This document shows positions 43,601-51,854 of a DNA stretch of 64,000 nucleotides, piece by piece. Both the position numbers and the translations under genes were made by a program. Within the stretch, counting starts at the first letter, position 1, and each line of letters begins with the position of its first letter. Origin of the DNA: Eutreptiella sp. 'Long Island Sound 2002' (Eukaryota; Euglenozoa; Euglenophyceae; Eutreptiales; Eutreptiaceae); contig OZ038402.1 in NCBI GenBank assembly GCA_964036045.1, positions 4,464,581 to 4,528,580 of the forward strand. The letters are read 5' to 3'. The notes below the pieces were generated by a model. That model ran no database searches. It was given only the letters and a program-made list of their open reading frames with translations, and was not told the origin of the DNA.

Positions 43601-46600
43601 TGATGGTCGTGCTCCTAATCCTCAACCCTAGATGTGGCAAGAGGCACAAGCCATCCACACCGGTATTTTTTTTTCTACGACAATGGTGGATGCCTCCCAT
43701 TGGTGGCAGTGTTCGTTTTTTCCAGACGAACAGCGGTTGTTCGTCCGGGGTGCATTGGTTCGTTTTGGGGGCAGTTGTTGAGCCCTCCATGCATGTGTAT
43801 TTATGAGATGCCAAGGGGCATGAGTTGTACATGTGGCCTCTTATTGAGGAATTTCGCAACAAAGGCATCCCACTAACCGCCAAGCCTTTGGGTTTTCATT
43901 GCGTTGATGGTTGGACTTGCAGTTATCGGTCCCTAAGTTTGCTACACCAATTGTTGCAAACGGGCCCCAATGCCAATTTGGGCAAGTTCACTACTGAACG
44001 CATGCCACCGACCTTTGTGACGCATGTTCAAGAGATGGTGAACGGCACTCCCTAGGTGCCATGCCTGTTTTGTTGGTTTTCCATTGCCTCTCCCCTCTGC
44101 TTACTGTTACAGCACCTGACATATTGTACACTGCATTTTTAGGTGTAGTGTATCCAATGTTCATTGGTTCCCCCTCAACCCCTTCCTCTCATATTCCCTG
44201 TACTCCTTGCTCTCTGCCGTCCGCTAATCTTTTTTGTGTTTGCCCCTTTGTTCTCCATTGAACTCGATAGGCCCTAACCAACCAACTAATCTCTTGTACG
44301 CTTGCTAATTGCGGTGTATCCAATGCCCACCCATTGGTCTCCCCTCCTATCCTTATTATCATCCATCTGCGCCACGGCTCCATTGCCTTGCCCATGCTTG
44401 GAGTACCCAAAATATCCATGAAAGTGAGTTTGCCTCACTTCACCTCTCCAAGTAGCAATTGCAGTCAAACTGGGTTTTTCCCCTTAGCACTCGCACTGAC
44501 ACTCAAAAAAAAATCTGGGGGTGCACTTGCGTTGACACTCAAAAAAAAAATAGGAAAAAATATAGTTTTCTTTTCTGAGTGCCATGTGACTACACTCGCG
44601 TGACACCTCGCGTGACACTTCCCTGAGAATGTGTACCATATAGTGGTGATTGAGGGTGGTTATGTACACGAGAGTGGGGGATGAGGATGATTGTGTACCA
44701 GGTAATGTTGGTTGAGGGGGGTGGCACACCAGATAATGGGGATTGAGGCTGATTGTGTACCAGATTATGGTGGTTGGTGGTAATCATGTACATTTCAATT
44801 GTGACGGAGGCCGCTTGCGTACCATACAATGGTGATAGGCACAGGTTGTGTACCATACAATGGTGATTGGGGTTGATTGTGACCCACATGGTATTGAGTG
44901 AGGTGATTGTGTAGTAGATAAACGTCCCTGAGGTTGCTTGGGTTCCATATAATGGGTTTTGAGGGGGGTTATGTACCTGATGAAGGTGTTGGCGATTGCT
45001 AGTGATGGTGTACCATACAACGGTGATCGAGGGTGATGTGCAGCTCACAATTGAGATTGAGGGTGGTTGGTTTGCCATATCAATCAGTTTGTCTGCTACA
45101 CAATCACCCCATGGCAAAATTGCATGGATACTCTCAATCACCACTATATTCCCCTCACCCCCAATCACCACTATGCCGATCGCCACTATATGATGGACAA
45201 AACCCCGTCAATCGCCGCAGTATGATACACATTTAACCTCATCCATTTTGTGGTACTCATCACTCACTGAGGCAGTCGCAACCATAGTGCCCGGAACCAC
45301 TCTTAGCATGCCTGTTTTTAGGCCATCAATGCTGCTCGCAACAAACGGTATGATTTGATCCTTATGGACGTGGAGATGCCGGTAATGGGGGGCGTGGAGG
45401 CAACTCAAATTTTGAAGCGAGAGCAACCCTTGACACCTGTGGTGATGGTGACTGCCAGCTCCGATGCCAGCACTTTGGATAAGTGCCGCAGCTCTGGAGC
45501 CAATCATGTGATGCACAAACCGTTCACCTTTGAAGCATTGGCAGCGCAGCTGAAGGAGGTGAGAAAGTATGTTCAATTTACTCATTTTCTGACTTTTATT
45601 CCATCCAGCCCTTTTGTCCCGCACGCATACAGCCATGGCAAAATCAGGGCCCAGAGCTCGCCGGGATTGGGCATTTGTGGGGATTCTTTTCACAAAATTG
45701 GTCAGTTGATGAAAAGCCCGGGGCTGGGGAGGGCAGGGCATTGCTTTAATTTTCATTTCAACACCGGGGGGGGGGGGGGGGCGGCCTCCCCGCTGGACCC
45801 CCTCCTTCTTCCCCCTCTCTCTAAATCATGTAAGAATCAGGGTCCTGGGAACTTTTTTTCATTTGGGCCAATTTTTTTCTTGTGCGCCTTCGGTGCACCT
45901 ATAGCGGGGTTCTTTGGTCATTCCACTTGTATCACCTCTTCCCTGTGTTGCAGATGTCATGTCGCAGCGTCCCATAAGTACGTTCTTTGGCACCCTTGGT
46001 CCAACCATGCCCCCGCGCAAAACGCTACGACGTTATAACTGCGATCCTCTGCTTTCACCTTCAAGATACATGGAGGGGGAAGAAAAAGCAAGAGGCACAC
46101 AATGCTGCCCAGAAAGCACGTTCCACACTTTTCCTGAACACTCCAATGGCAACTCTGTGCAAGTTTGTAAGACCAGCAGCCCTAATGGCGGAACAAGACC
46201 GAGAGGTCAGTCCAGCTCAGGTGAGTCGAACTCTAATTGATCTTTGACCAAGAATTCAATGACAATGAACATCCTCTGCGATTTCTGTTTGTCTGCCTGG
46301 TGGTGTGTAGGTGAGGGCACAATGTATGGACCCAAAAAGATGATTTGCATTGCCTGTCTTTAGACATTATGACAAATGTGTATGCTGAATGGGTCAGTGT
46401 GGTACATTTTGCAGTTCCTTGCAGGCATGCTGCATTTCGGCAGAGAGGGGGGGGGGGGGGGCGCTCCCCCCTGGACCCCCTCCCCCCCTCCACCCTCCGC
46501 TCAAGCAACGCCTTGGCGGGCGGCGGGGTGGGCGGGGGCACGGAGGCAAATAGGACACACTCCAACTTTTTCTTCCAATGATGAGAACTGCCCCCAGAAC

Positions 46601-47428
46601 CGACTGTCGGAGGTGACTCGGGCCGGGTGTGCGTTTGTTTAGCATCCTTGGCGAGGGGGATGGGGTGAAATGGAGGAGAAAGGGGAAATAATCGGGGCAC
46701 ATCTGGGGGATTCTCAGCTGTTTGTTTGCAGTGCAGGTTGACAGGTTGGGCTGATAGCTAACCTTGTTTCTGGGCTGTGGTGGACTGTGAGGACTTTGGT
46801 CCTTCCGTCCTTTGTCGGCGGAATGTGAATGTGGGGCGAACGCAGCGTCACCTCCCAATGCAGTTCGGGAGCACAGGCAGGAAGCATTGCATTTGGTTTC
46901 AAGCGAAGAAGAAGAAGAAGGGCAAAGCGCTGTGAACGTCCCAGTGGGCAGGTCAAAGGGTGGGTGGGTGGGTGGGTGGGCCAGCCAAACCCTTCCGGAG
47001 GCCAACCCAACCCCTCCCCCCCCCCGCCCCCCCTATCAGAGCCAAGCCAAGGCCCTGTGAAACAGTAAATGGGTGATCTTCCTGCTATCTTCAGGGTGTC
47101 AGGCCTGAGAGTCGATAACAACCCGGAAAGAAATTCATCACCACCTGCCGGTGATACTGTTCCCGCCAGCAGCTCCGTCACCAACAGCTCCAGCACTGCA
47201 CAGTTGCGCTCTTCTATCTTTCAGCCCAGCTTCCAGTCCATTGGAGACAATAAAGCAACTACACGCACTGGGGATGACAGCCCTTTGTCATTCGACACAA
47301 TTTCGTCGTTTGCTGGCCCCAACATGCCCAACGCGCCATCGAGTGCACGCCAAAGTTGCAAAGAGTTGCCGCCAAAGCGACGGCCACGTCTGTTCTTTGG
47401 GGCAGATGTACGAATCGGCTCCTCATGA
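31637..47428 (+). CDS. GAF-domain hybrid histidine kinase with degenerate and intact receivers
   Basis: Exons 31637-32301, 34267-34900, 35988-36488, 45322-45558, 45968-46220 and 47103-47428 join in phase (871 residues). Order: a GAF sensor (about 15-165; ERLEWLRKAAILDTPQEKEYD, DNPLVTGEP); a HisKA helix; an ATP-binding domain with N-box (RQILLNLLSNAVKF), D-box (ADTGVGIS) and G-box (GGTGLGL); a degenerate receiver over exons 2-3; then a full receiver with paired acids (SVDD), phospho-acceptor Asp616 (LILMDVEMP) and Lys666 (HKPF). Such proteins relay phosphate from His to Asp in signalling. The H-box reads SQLRTPLHG instead of SHELRTPL, so the phospho-acceptor His is absent at residue 175. The tail after the receiver is Ser-rich and ends PPKRRPRLFFGADVRI. 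A nearer acceptor at 45954 would instead stop after MSCRSVP, giving 686 residues. Intron 3 is 8.8 kb and full of mobile elements. No membrane segment is seen. Confidence 0.85.
33160..33600 (+). repeat. GTATCCC-rich interrupted repeat in kinase intron 1
   Basis: GTATCCCA, GTATCCGATG, GTATCCCGG, GTGTATCCC and similar words recur with T-rich spacers at 33165-33260 and again at 33500-33590. A weak tRNA B-box-like word, GTGGTTCAATTCC, lies at 33299-33311, flanked by TTGCTTA and TAAGCAA. Confidence 0.5.
35027..35098 (+). repeat. AACCG...CGGTT dyads in kinase intron 2
   Basis: TAACCGCCAATCGCCGTCGG, then CTGCGATCGGTTAATCGG and ACAACCGGGG. This is the same short dyad family as at 13.5, 17.1 and 20.2 kb, here just downstream of kinase exon 2. 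Confidence 0.6.
36890..37090 (-). repeat. CACCCTCAAT minisatellite (inverted relative to 44.6 kb)
   Basis: Loose units such as GTACACAATCACCCTCAAT recur from about 36700, clearest at 36910-37085. The complement (ATTGAGGGTGATTGTGTAC) is the unit of the larger array at 44626-45085. The two arrays lie near opposite ends of kinase intron 3. Confidence 0.6.
37160..37837 (+). pseudogene. hAT-type transposase C-terminal remnant (intron 3)
   Basis: One frame, interrupted by TAG at 37466, reads through NVQAQLVESGDWVLYKASPV and then a dimerisation-domain pattern: HIFDIHRWWDSMKERLPTMY, AIQTLCITHTSCYSQHTFSV and the R-x-E-K stretch. hAT elements (class II, cut and paste) have such a C-terminal WW...P...A...L...S..FS signature. 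The usual S-E-R before FS is changed to Q-H-T, and no catalytic DDE part is found, so it cannot be active. The sense strand is the same as the host gene. It occupies the 5' part of kinase intron 3. Confidence 0.5.
37915..37998 (+). repeat. TTTTCACC minisatellite
   Basis: About eight units of TTTTCACCAT/G with length variation, ending in CCCCGGTTTTCCCGTTTTTC. Confidence 0.85.
38958..39647 (+). repeat. 650-bp block, copy 1
   Basis: Begins at GTGTACCGGCCCATTC, includes GGTGGAAACAGCCATTTCGC, ACATCCCCACTCACACCCC, a G/C-tract section and CAAGGGGTTAAACTAACAAT, and ends at TTTGATCTAACAACCTCTG. Copies 2 and 3 are at 40026-40692 and 42001-42664. Short open frames in it are shared by all copies but have no recognisable motif. 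Confidence 0.9.
40026..40692 (+). repeat. 650-bp block, copy 2
   Basis: Same content as copy 1 with scattered substitutions, for example AAGAGTGGGTACC where copy 1 has CAGAGTGGGTACC. Confidence 0.9.
40698..40946. mobile_element. Folded-back MITE
   Basis: The left arm (40698-40764) and right arm (40879-40946) are imperfect reverse complements over about 67 bases: GTAAATGATGCAGATTT pairs with AAATTCTGCATAATTTAC, and GGTCCCACCCTTCAAC with GTTGAAGGGTGGGACC. The loop is about 115 bases. No ORF crosses it convincingly. It sits inside the larger TIR element, just after a 650-bp block. Confidence 0.75.
42001..42664 (+). repeat. 650-bp block, copy 3
   Basis: Same content as copies 1 and 2; it joins directly to the right inverted end of the element. 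Confidence 0.9.
43185..43400 (+). repeat. Diverged relatives of the 85-bp satellite monomer
   Basis: AGTAGCCACTTCCGATTTTG, GTAGGGGTTATGTAGCC and GTAGCCAATTTGCC...GGGTCACTTCTGATTT match the satellite words GTAGCCATTTTGCC, GGGCCACTTCTGATTT and GCAGGGGTGAGGTAGCC. About two to three monomers. Confidence 0.75.
43800..44055 (+). pseudogene. Decayed ORF inside the 1.7-kb TIR element
   Basis: After a TGA near 43804 the frame reads AKGHELYMWPLIEEFRNKGI, LTAKPLGFHCVDGWTCSYRS and on to VQEMVNGTP before TAG. It looks like genuine former coding sequence. The C-x-D-G-W-x-C-x-Y-x-S-L segment faintly recalls a cysteine-protease-like His/Cys neighbourhood, but this is not enough for a family call. Confidence 0.35.
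44626..45240 (+). repeat. GTGTACCA...GGTGATTGAGG minisatellite with inverted 3' part
   Basis: Units of about 35-40 bases (GTGTACCATANAATGGTGATT, GAGGGTGATT) run from 44626 to about 45085. From 45090 to 45235 the same unit continues on the opposite strand (CAATCACCACTAT). It ends about 80 bases before kinase exon 4. Confidence 0.8.
45952..45967 (+). promoter_or_regulatory. Competing splice acceptors 14 bases apart
   Basis: Two AG dinucleotides, TTGCAG ending at 45953 and GTCGCAG ending at 45967, follow one pyrimidine-rich tract. The first gives a seven-residue end and TAA; the second keeps a long open frame that continues through a consensus donor (CAG followed by GTGAGT at 46221). The choice decides the kinase C-terminus. 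Confidence 0.5.
45959..47428 (+). CDS. Alternative reading: small protein with N-terminal PIP-box-like motif
   Basis: An ATG at 45959, between the competing acceptors, opens MSQRPISTFF in the same frame as the kinase's long tail. QRPISTFF matches the PCNA-interacting pattern Q-x-x-I-x-x-F-F, which often sits at the extreme N-terminus of replication and repair proteins. Through exons 45959-46220 and 47103-47428 it would encode 195 residues: the motif, a Lys/Arg and Ser-rich middle, and a basic end PPKRRPRLFFGADVRI that could be a nuclear signal. This would require a promoter inside the kinase intron. It may simply be the kinase tail; I rate the separate gene as possible, not likely. Confidence 0.25.
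46221..47102 (+). other. Intron between the two tail exons of the kinase
   Basis: Consensus donor GTGAGT at 46221; the acceptor ends GTGTCAG at 47102. It contains a G tract (46447-46460), a GGGTGGGTGGG run (46960-46980) and C tracts. No independent gene is seen. Confidence 0.5.
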
Positions 47429-47539
47429 CAGCAACCACATAGAGGAATGCGCGCTGTGTTTGTATGCCTCCCCTCCCCCCCCCCCACACACGTACTCGGC
47501 GAGTAGTGTAACACTCGGTGTTCCGTCTCGTTAGAGTTG

Positions 47540-48430
47540 ACCAAGGCGCAGTGGGCTCACCGGGAGCTCGCTCCCTCGAGTGTTTCTGCCTCCGGCGTGG
47601 TTCACATCTGTTGGGGGGTTGCCTCCTGTGACCCGCCGCAGCTAAGCAGGCGGCATCGAACACAGCCACAGAGACCCGGCAGGGTGTTCAAGAAGCTGAT
47701 GCGTAGGGATGGAGTATGCCTTGCTATGGGCAGAAACCTGTGAAACAGTGTGCTACGGGCTCCTGCCAGGCTCACCGTGGGGCAAAGAACTGATGGCTGG
47801 GCAGCGAACCCCGCGGTTTCAGCATAATTCGAATGGAAGCCTTGGCACATGTATATACATATATGGTTGTGACAGGTCCTGCGTTTGCCAGGACAGAGGG
47901 CAGTTTGCACGTTTAAAATCCCTGTTTCGGCACCCGTTTGTGCTGTTGCTGCACTAGTTCAGACAAACATTTTTCATTGTGCCCAGAATACAAACTGCCT
48001 TCCAAAGTGGCAAAAGCACGAACTGGAATGTTGCCAGCACCACAAACTACCGCTTGATTAGAAAGCTTAAAATTCCTGTTTCTGCGGTCATTGGTCTTGT
48101 TGGTGCAGTGGTTGAGACAAACATCATTTTTTGATTGTGCCCTGATTTCTAATCATGCGGCAGAAGTCATTAAATTTGGCTGTGTCCTGCTGCACTCGAG
48201 ATCGCCCTTGCTGAATGCGTACAAGCTATGCGGTGTTGCCTTTGGTTCCTGGGCTTCCACCAGAAACGGGCATTCTAGCTTAGGTTGGCGGTTGTTGGTT
48301 GGAAGTGTGTTTGTGCATGTGCGTTTGTTTTGTTTGAGTAGTCAGGAGTGATCTCTGATGGCACAGTGTGCTGTATATGATAGCAAGTAAAAGTGGCTTT
48401 GTACTTACGCATGCATTCGCTCCCCCATCC
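47540..48430. other. Intergenic region, no gene seen
   Basis: Short open frames only. A loosely duplicated passage, GCACGTTTAAAATCCCTGTT (47916) and AAGCTTAAAATTCCTGTTTC (48063), each followed by a GGTGCAGT/TGTTGCTGCACTAG and GACAAACAT context, suggests a diverged tandem duplication of about 145 bp. Confidence 0.45.
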
Positions 48431-48435
48431 ACAAC

Positions 48436-48533
48436 CATGCTCGCCCCAACATGCTCAATTCGCCATCGAGTGCACGCGCGTGGCCGCCAAAGCGACGGCC
48501 ACGTCTGTTCTTTGGGGCAGATGTACGAATCCT
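48436..48533 (+). repeat. Partial duplicate of the last kinase-tail exon
   Basis: CGCCATCGAGTGCACGC, then GCCGCCAAAGCGACGGCCAC and GTCTGTTCTTTGGGGCAGAT, repeats 47335-47412 with a 12-base deletion. Similarity resumes weakly at 48690 (TTCGTATGCCTGCCCCC against 47460). A local segmental duplication of the gene end; not a functional gene by itself. Confidence 0.85.
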
Positions 48534-48794
48534 CCTTATGCTCCTTATGCTCCTTATGACACTACCATGCATTATGAGCAATCTGTACACTGTTCCTCAA
48601 AATTTTTACGCCCTTTCTACGCTGTTCCTCAAAAATTTCACGCTGTTCCTGCGCTGGTAGGAATAGCGCTACTACCACTACCACTCCTGGCCGTTGTGTT
48701 CGTATGCCTGCCCCCACCTCTCCCACACCGCCCAGGAGGCCACCGTGAATAACCCAGGCCGCAACCCGAGAGCCATCCCGGGTAGCCCCCCCCC

Positions 48795-49075
48795 CCCCGG
48801 GCATGGGGGAAATTGGCTTGCGCGGGGGGGGCGGGGTCATTCGAGCCCCCCAAAGGAGGGGGGGCGGGTCTAGGAAAGGCGCTCTCGTGACAGGCCAGTC
48901 CCAAGAGGCTAGTCGAAAACCTCTGATGATGCCTCACCAACTGCGCCGCGAAGTGGCCTGGAAGATTTTTTTTCAAAAAAAAATTACCCCCATGATACAT
49001 CCCTCAAAATGATCAGCGCATCGTGGGGATCGTTTTGAGTCCTATATATTGGGGTACCTCAGGACCCCCCCCCCA
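48795..49075 (+). repeat. Poly-G-bounded repeat related to family B, copy 1
   Basis: G tract, GGTCATTCGAGCCCCCCAAA, GGAGGGGGG, then TCAAAATGATCAGCGCATCG, GGATCGTTTTGAGTCCTATA and a C tract. A partner lies at 50053-50310. Confidence 0.7.
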
Positions 49076-49299
49076 ACCTCCCCTGTCAGCCTGTTGGGGG
49101 TCACCGTCAGCCCCGGCCTTATCAAAGCTACACCCTTGTCCAATCCAGAACATGGGGCTCGCCTTTGGGGGGGGGGGTTCGACTGCAAGTGCATCGCTGG
49201 CTGGGCCAGCTTCATGAGACCCAACATGTACACCGGTGCCCATGTGCGGGGCAGGCAATCTCTGTGGGAGATGGCGCCCTGCAGCTGCAGTTTAGGCAT

Positions 49300-49520
49300 A
49301 GGCTCCGCACGTAGGGACTGTATAAGTTTGGTACCTGATTTGATTTGGCACTTTTGCATAGCTTTTACAGGAGGGGGGGGTATGCCTGCCCCCACCCTTA
49401 TTCCATCCAGGATTCTATGTGACTGGAAAATTCGTCACCAAACCCATGTGTTATGTGGCCGCACTACATTTGTACCGAATCAAATCAGGTACCAAACTTA
49501 TACAGTCCCTACGTGCGGAG
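49300..49520. mobile_element. Short TIR element (MITE) with 40-bp inverted ends
   Basis: GCACGTAGGGACTGTATAAG then TTTGGTACCTGATTTGATTTGG (49308-49349) is matched in reverse complement at 49476-49517 by CCGAATCAAATCAGGTACCA then AACTTATACAGTCCCTACGTGC. The arms are nearly perfect. The internal part (CCAAACCCATGTGTTATGTG) is the reverse complement of part of the element at 3.1 kb. Confidence 0.85.
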
Positions 49521-50045
49521 CACAGCACACACAGGGCGGTGCAGGGTGCAGCACGCACTGTGCAGTGCAGCACAGCACACGCGGTGCAGTGCTGCGCAGC
49601 ATGGTGCAGTGCCGCACAGCACATACAGTGCAGTGTACTGGACAGGATACACAGTGGGGTGCAGAGCACAACACACACAGTGTGGTGCAGAGCACAGCAC
49701 ATAGAGTGTGGAGCTCAACACAGTCCAGCGCAGCACAACACCCAGGGTGCAGTGCGGTGTATAGTATATATAGTGCAGTGGAGGGCACAACACGCACAGT
49801 GCAGTGCAGCACAGTGCAGTGCAGTGCAGCACAGCACACACCGTGCGGTGCAGTGCACAGCACACACAGTGCGCAGCACCGCACACAGTATGCAGTGCAG
49901 GGCACTGCACGCACAATGCACTGCAGCATGCACAGTGCAGCACAGCACAGCACAGTGCAGTGCACAACACACACAATGCGTTGCGGAGTACAGCACTCTC
50001 AATGCAAGGCACGGTGCAGCACGCACAGTGCAGGGCAACCTGAAA
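49520..50045 (+). repeat. GTGCAG/GCACAC cryptic simple repeat, block 1
   Basis: An irregular mixture of GCAGTGCAG, CAGCACAGCACAC and GGTGCAG words with no fixed period. It begins right after the MITE. Long Cys-rich open frames on the minus strand here are by-products of the repeat. Confidence 0.85.
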
Positions 50046-50052
50046 ATTGCTC

Positions 50053-50310
50053 TGCGGGGGGGGGGGGGGGGTTGACATGGACGCCCGCCGAAGGAAGGGG
50101 GGGGGGGTTGGAGAAATGGGGTTCCGTGTCGGGCCCTTTGTTTTGTGTAAGAACGGATGTTGGCGCCAAAGGCACAGGAACACAAATTTGGCCCGAAAAA
50201 GTTTTTTCCACCAATAATTTCCCCCCCCACATTTGAGTAGTCAAAATGATCAGCGCGATGTGGGTATCATTTTGAGCCATAGATGTTGGGTTGACCCCCC
50301 CCCCCCCTGG
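50053..50310 (+). repeat. Poly-G-bounded repeat, copy 2
   Basis: G tract, GGAGAAATGGGGTTCCGTGT, GGCGCCAAAGGCAC, TCAAAATGATCAGCGCGATG, GTATCATTTTGAGCC, then a C tract. It interrupts the GTGCAG simple repeat and so inserted into it. Confidence 0.7.
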
Positions 50311-50429
50311 CACGGCAGGTCGGGCGCCCCCGTCCTGAACCCCCCCCTCCCGTCACGGCGGCCAAGGAGGGAGGGGGGGGGTTGGGAAAACGGGCTTCCG
50401 TGTCACCCCCCCCCCGCAGAGCAATGTTC

Positions 50430-50690
50430 TTCCCGCCCAGTGCAGCACAGTGCAGGGCAGGGCAGTGCACAGCACACACAGTGCGCTTCGCAGCACAGTA
50501 CACACAGTGCAGTGCAGGGCGCAGCACGCACAGTGCATGGCAGCACAGTGCAGTGCAGTGCGCCGCAGCACACACAGTGCAGTGCAGTGCCGTGCACGCC
50601 ACACACAGTGCGGTGCGGAGCTCCACACACACAGTGCACTGCAGCACAGAGCAGAGCAGTGCAGTGCACATGCTCAGTGACACACGCACA
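50430..50690 (+). repeat. GTGCAG/GCACAC cryptic simple repeat, block 2
   Basis: Continuation of the 49520-50045 repeat beyond the inserted poly-G-bounded copy. Confidence 0.85.
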
Positions 50691-50699
50691 GTGAACTCC

Positions 50700-51155
50700 A
50701 CTCCAGTCACTAATTTTTTTGCTGCAGCCCCGAAATTGTACGTTAAGCAAAGGGGTGTTGATAGCCCTGAATTTGATGTGTTGGGGTGGTAGGATAGGGC
50801 ATGCAACCACATGGGTTTGGCAACCCTGGGACATGCAGCGCTGGATGCCCTCACCTACCCAGTGACTACGGCTGTTGCTGAGGGCTCATTTCGCCTCTCG
50901 AAAGATTTTTTGACCCCTGATCAGCGCTCCATGTCACATGCTTTGCAGATTGGGCATTTGCTTGCCGGTGTTCCCACTTTGGGCACTGTAGACACAGGCA
51001 ACAATTTGCCATTCTTCTCGTTTGTGCTGCACTTCTTTTGCCCAACATGTGCCCTGCAGTTCACTGGCCTGATTCTGCGAAAATCCCCCCGCAATTTGGG
51101 GGTGGTCGTTGGAGAAGCCCACTTTCGAAAAGCTTTTCTTGAGCGCTCCAGTTGA
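50700..51155 (+). pseudogene. hAT-type transposase C-terminal remnant
   Basis: The frame reads SPEFDVLGW, TAG at 50790, then DRACNHMGLATLGHAALDAL, TYPVTTAVAEGSFRLSKDFL and TPDQRSMSHALQIGHLLAG. This matches the hAT dimerisation domain order (D-x-L-x-W-W, Y-P-x-T-x-A-x-x-x-S-F, R-x-x-M-S). The TAG falls where the second Trp of WW is expected, which fits TGG to TAG. No upstream catalytic part is recognisable because the GTGCAG repeat abuts it, so it is a dead fragment. The following residues, to the TGA near 51153, have no domain call. Confidence 0.55.
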
Positions 51156-51850
51156 ACCCATTGAGTCAGCCACAGAATGAAAATATTGGGTGTGGCTATG
51201 TCCTTCGCTGAACACAAATCTCTTGACGTCACTAGCCTATCATTTTTGACACAGTACCTCCTCCCCATGGATCTGGCGCAAGCAACAACAGCGAGCAACA
51301 TTTCACCGATGCGTTTCGCATATTACTCTGACATACTAGCCAGGTGGCAGCCGCAAGTCTAGAGACTGCCAGCCCCACACGTGGATTTGCCAAATCCCGG
51401 ATTTGATCAAAACGCTCACCTGTGGCAGCTCGGGGCGCCAGCCGGAAGTTGGGGGTCTACCCTACAGAATTGGCCCTATTCCAGCTTTTTCTGGCGAAGT
51501 CAGCTAAAACTGGGCCAAAACAGGGGGGGGGGGTTATCAGAAACGATCGTTGCCGATTTAGCTTGCGTTCCTTATGTCAAGGAAGGTTGTTTCACCTTCT
51601 GAATTCACGACATGTCCACAGAATGCCCCCAAGATGCTCCCAAATAGTCTAGAAATGCTGTGGTTTGGCCTAAAGCGGTGCAGCAACCACGATTGGGCAA
51701 AATCTCCGGCTACATGGCTTGGAATCCAATTCCAAGGGCATTTAGGCTACCCGCAATCCCAACCCAATTCCAACCCTGAAGACTGCCAAAAGGTACGCCT
51801 GGACCTTAGTACCGGTGGAGGCTTGGCCATGGCGAACTAGCTCCCGGAGC
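51156..51850. other. No gene seen
   Basis: Short open frames only, mildly coding-like (for example the region before 51360 encoding KILGVAMSFAEHKSLDVTSL). It could be the 3' part of the hAT-like element's former ORF or unrelated. Confidence 0.4.
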
Positions 51851-51854
51851 TCAG

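Larger units (their letters stand above)
42940..44620. mobile_element. 1.7-kb TIR element with GTGTCRNGCGAGTG subterminal motifs
   Basis: The left end has GAGTGTCGCGCGAGTGACTC, GTGTCAACGCGAGTGTC and GTGTTAGCGCGAGTGTACCC. The right end, inverted, has GCACTCGCACTGACACTC, GTGCACTTGCGTTGACACTC and CTCGCGTGACACCTCGCGTG. The repeated subterminal words suggest transposase-binding sites. A decayed frame lies at 43800-44055. The satellite-like monomers at 43.2-43.4 kb are carried inside this element. Confidence 0.65.
38105..44622. mobile_element. Composite nested inverted-repeat element in intron 3
   Basis: GAAGTGTCACGCGA at 38105-38118 is matched by its reverse complement at 44608-44621. Between these ends lie two further inverted-repeat units (38127-42903 and 42940-44620). 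The 14-base match could mark the outer ends of one 6.5-kb element into which the 4.8-kb unit inserted. The alternative is two adjacent elements and a chance or solo end on the left. Confidence 0.45.

Noticed and set aside
49451-50183. Cys-rich frames on the minus strand
   Set aside because: Produced by the GTGCAG/GCACAC simple repeat, whose complement encodes Cys-Thr-Ala-rich peptides in any frame.
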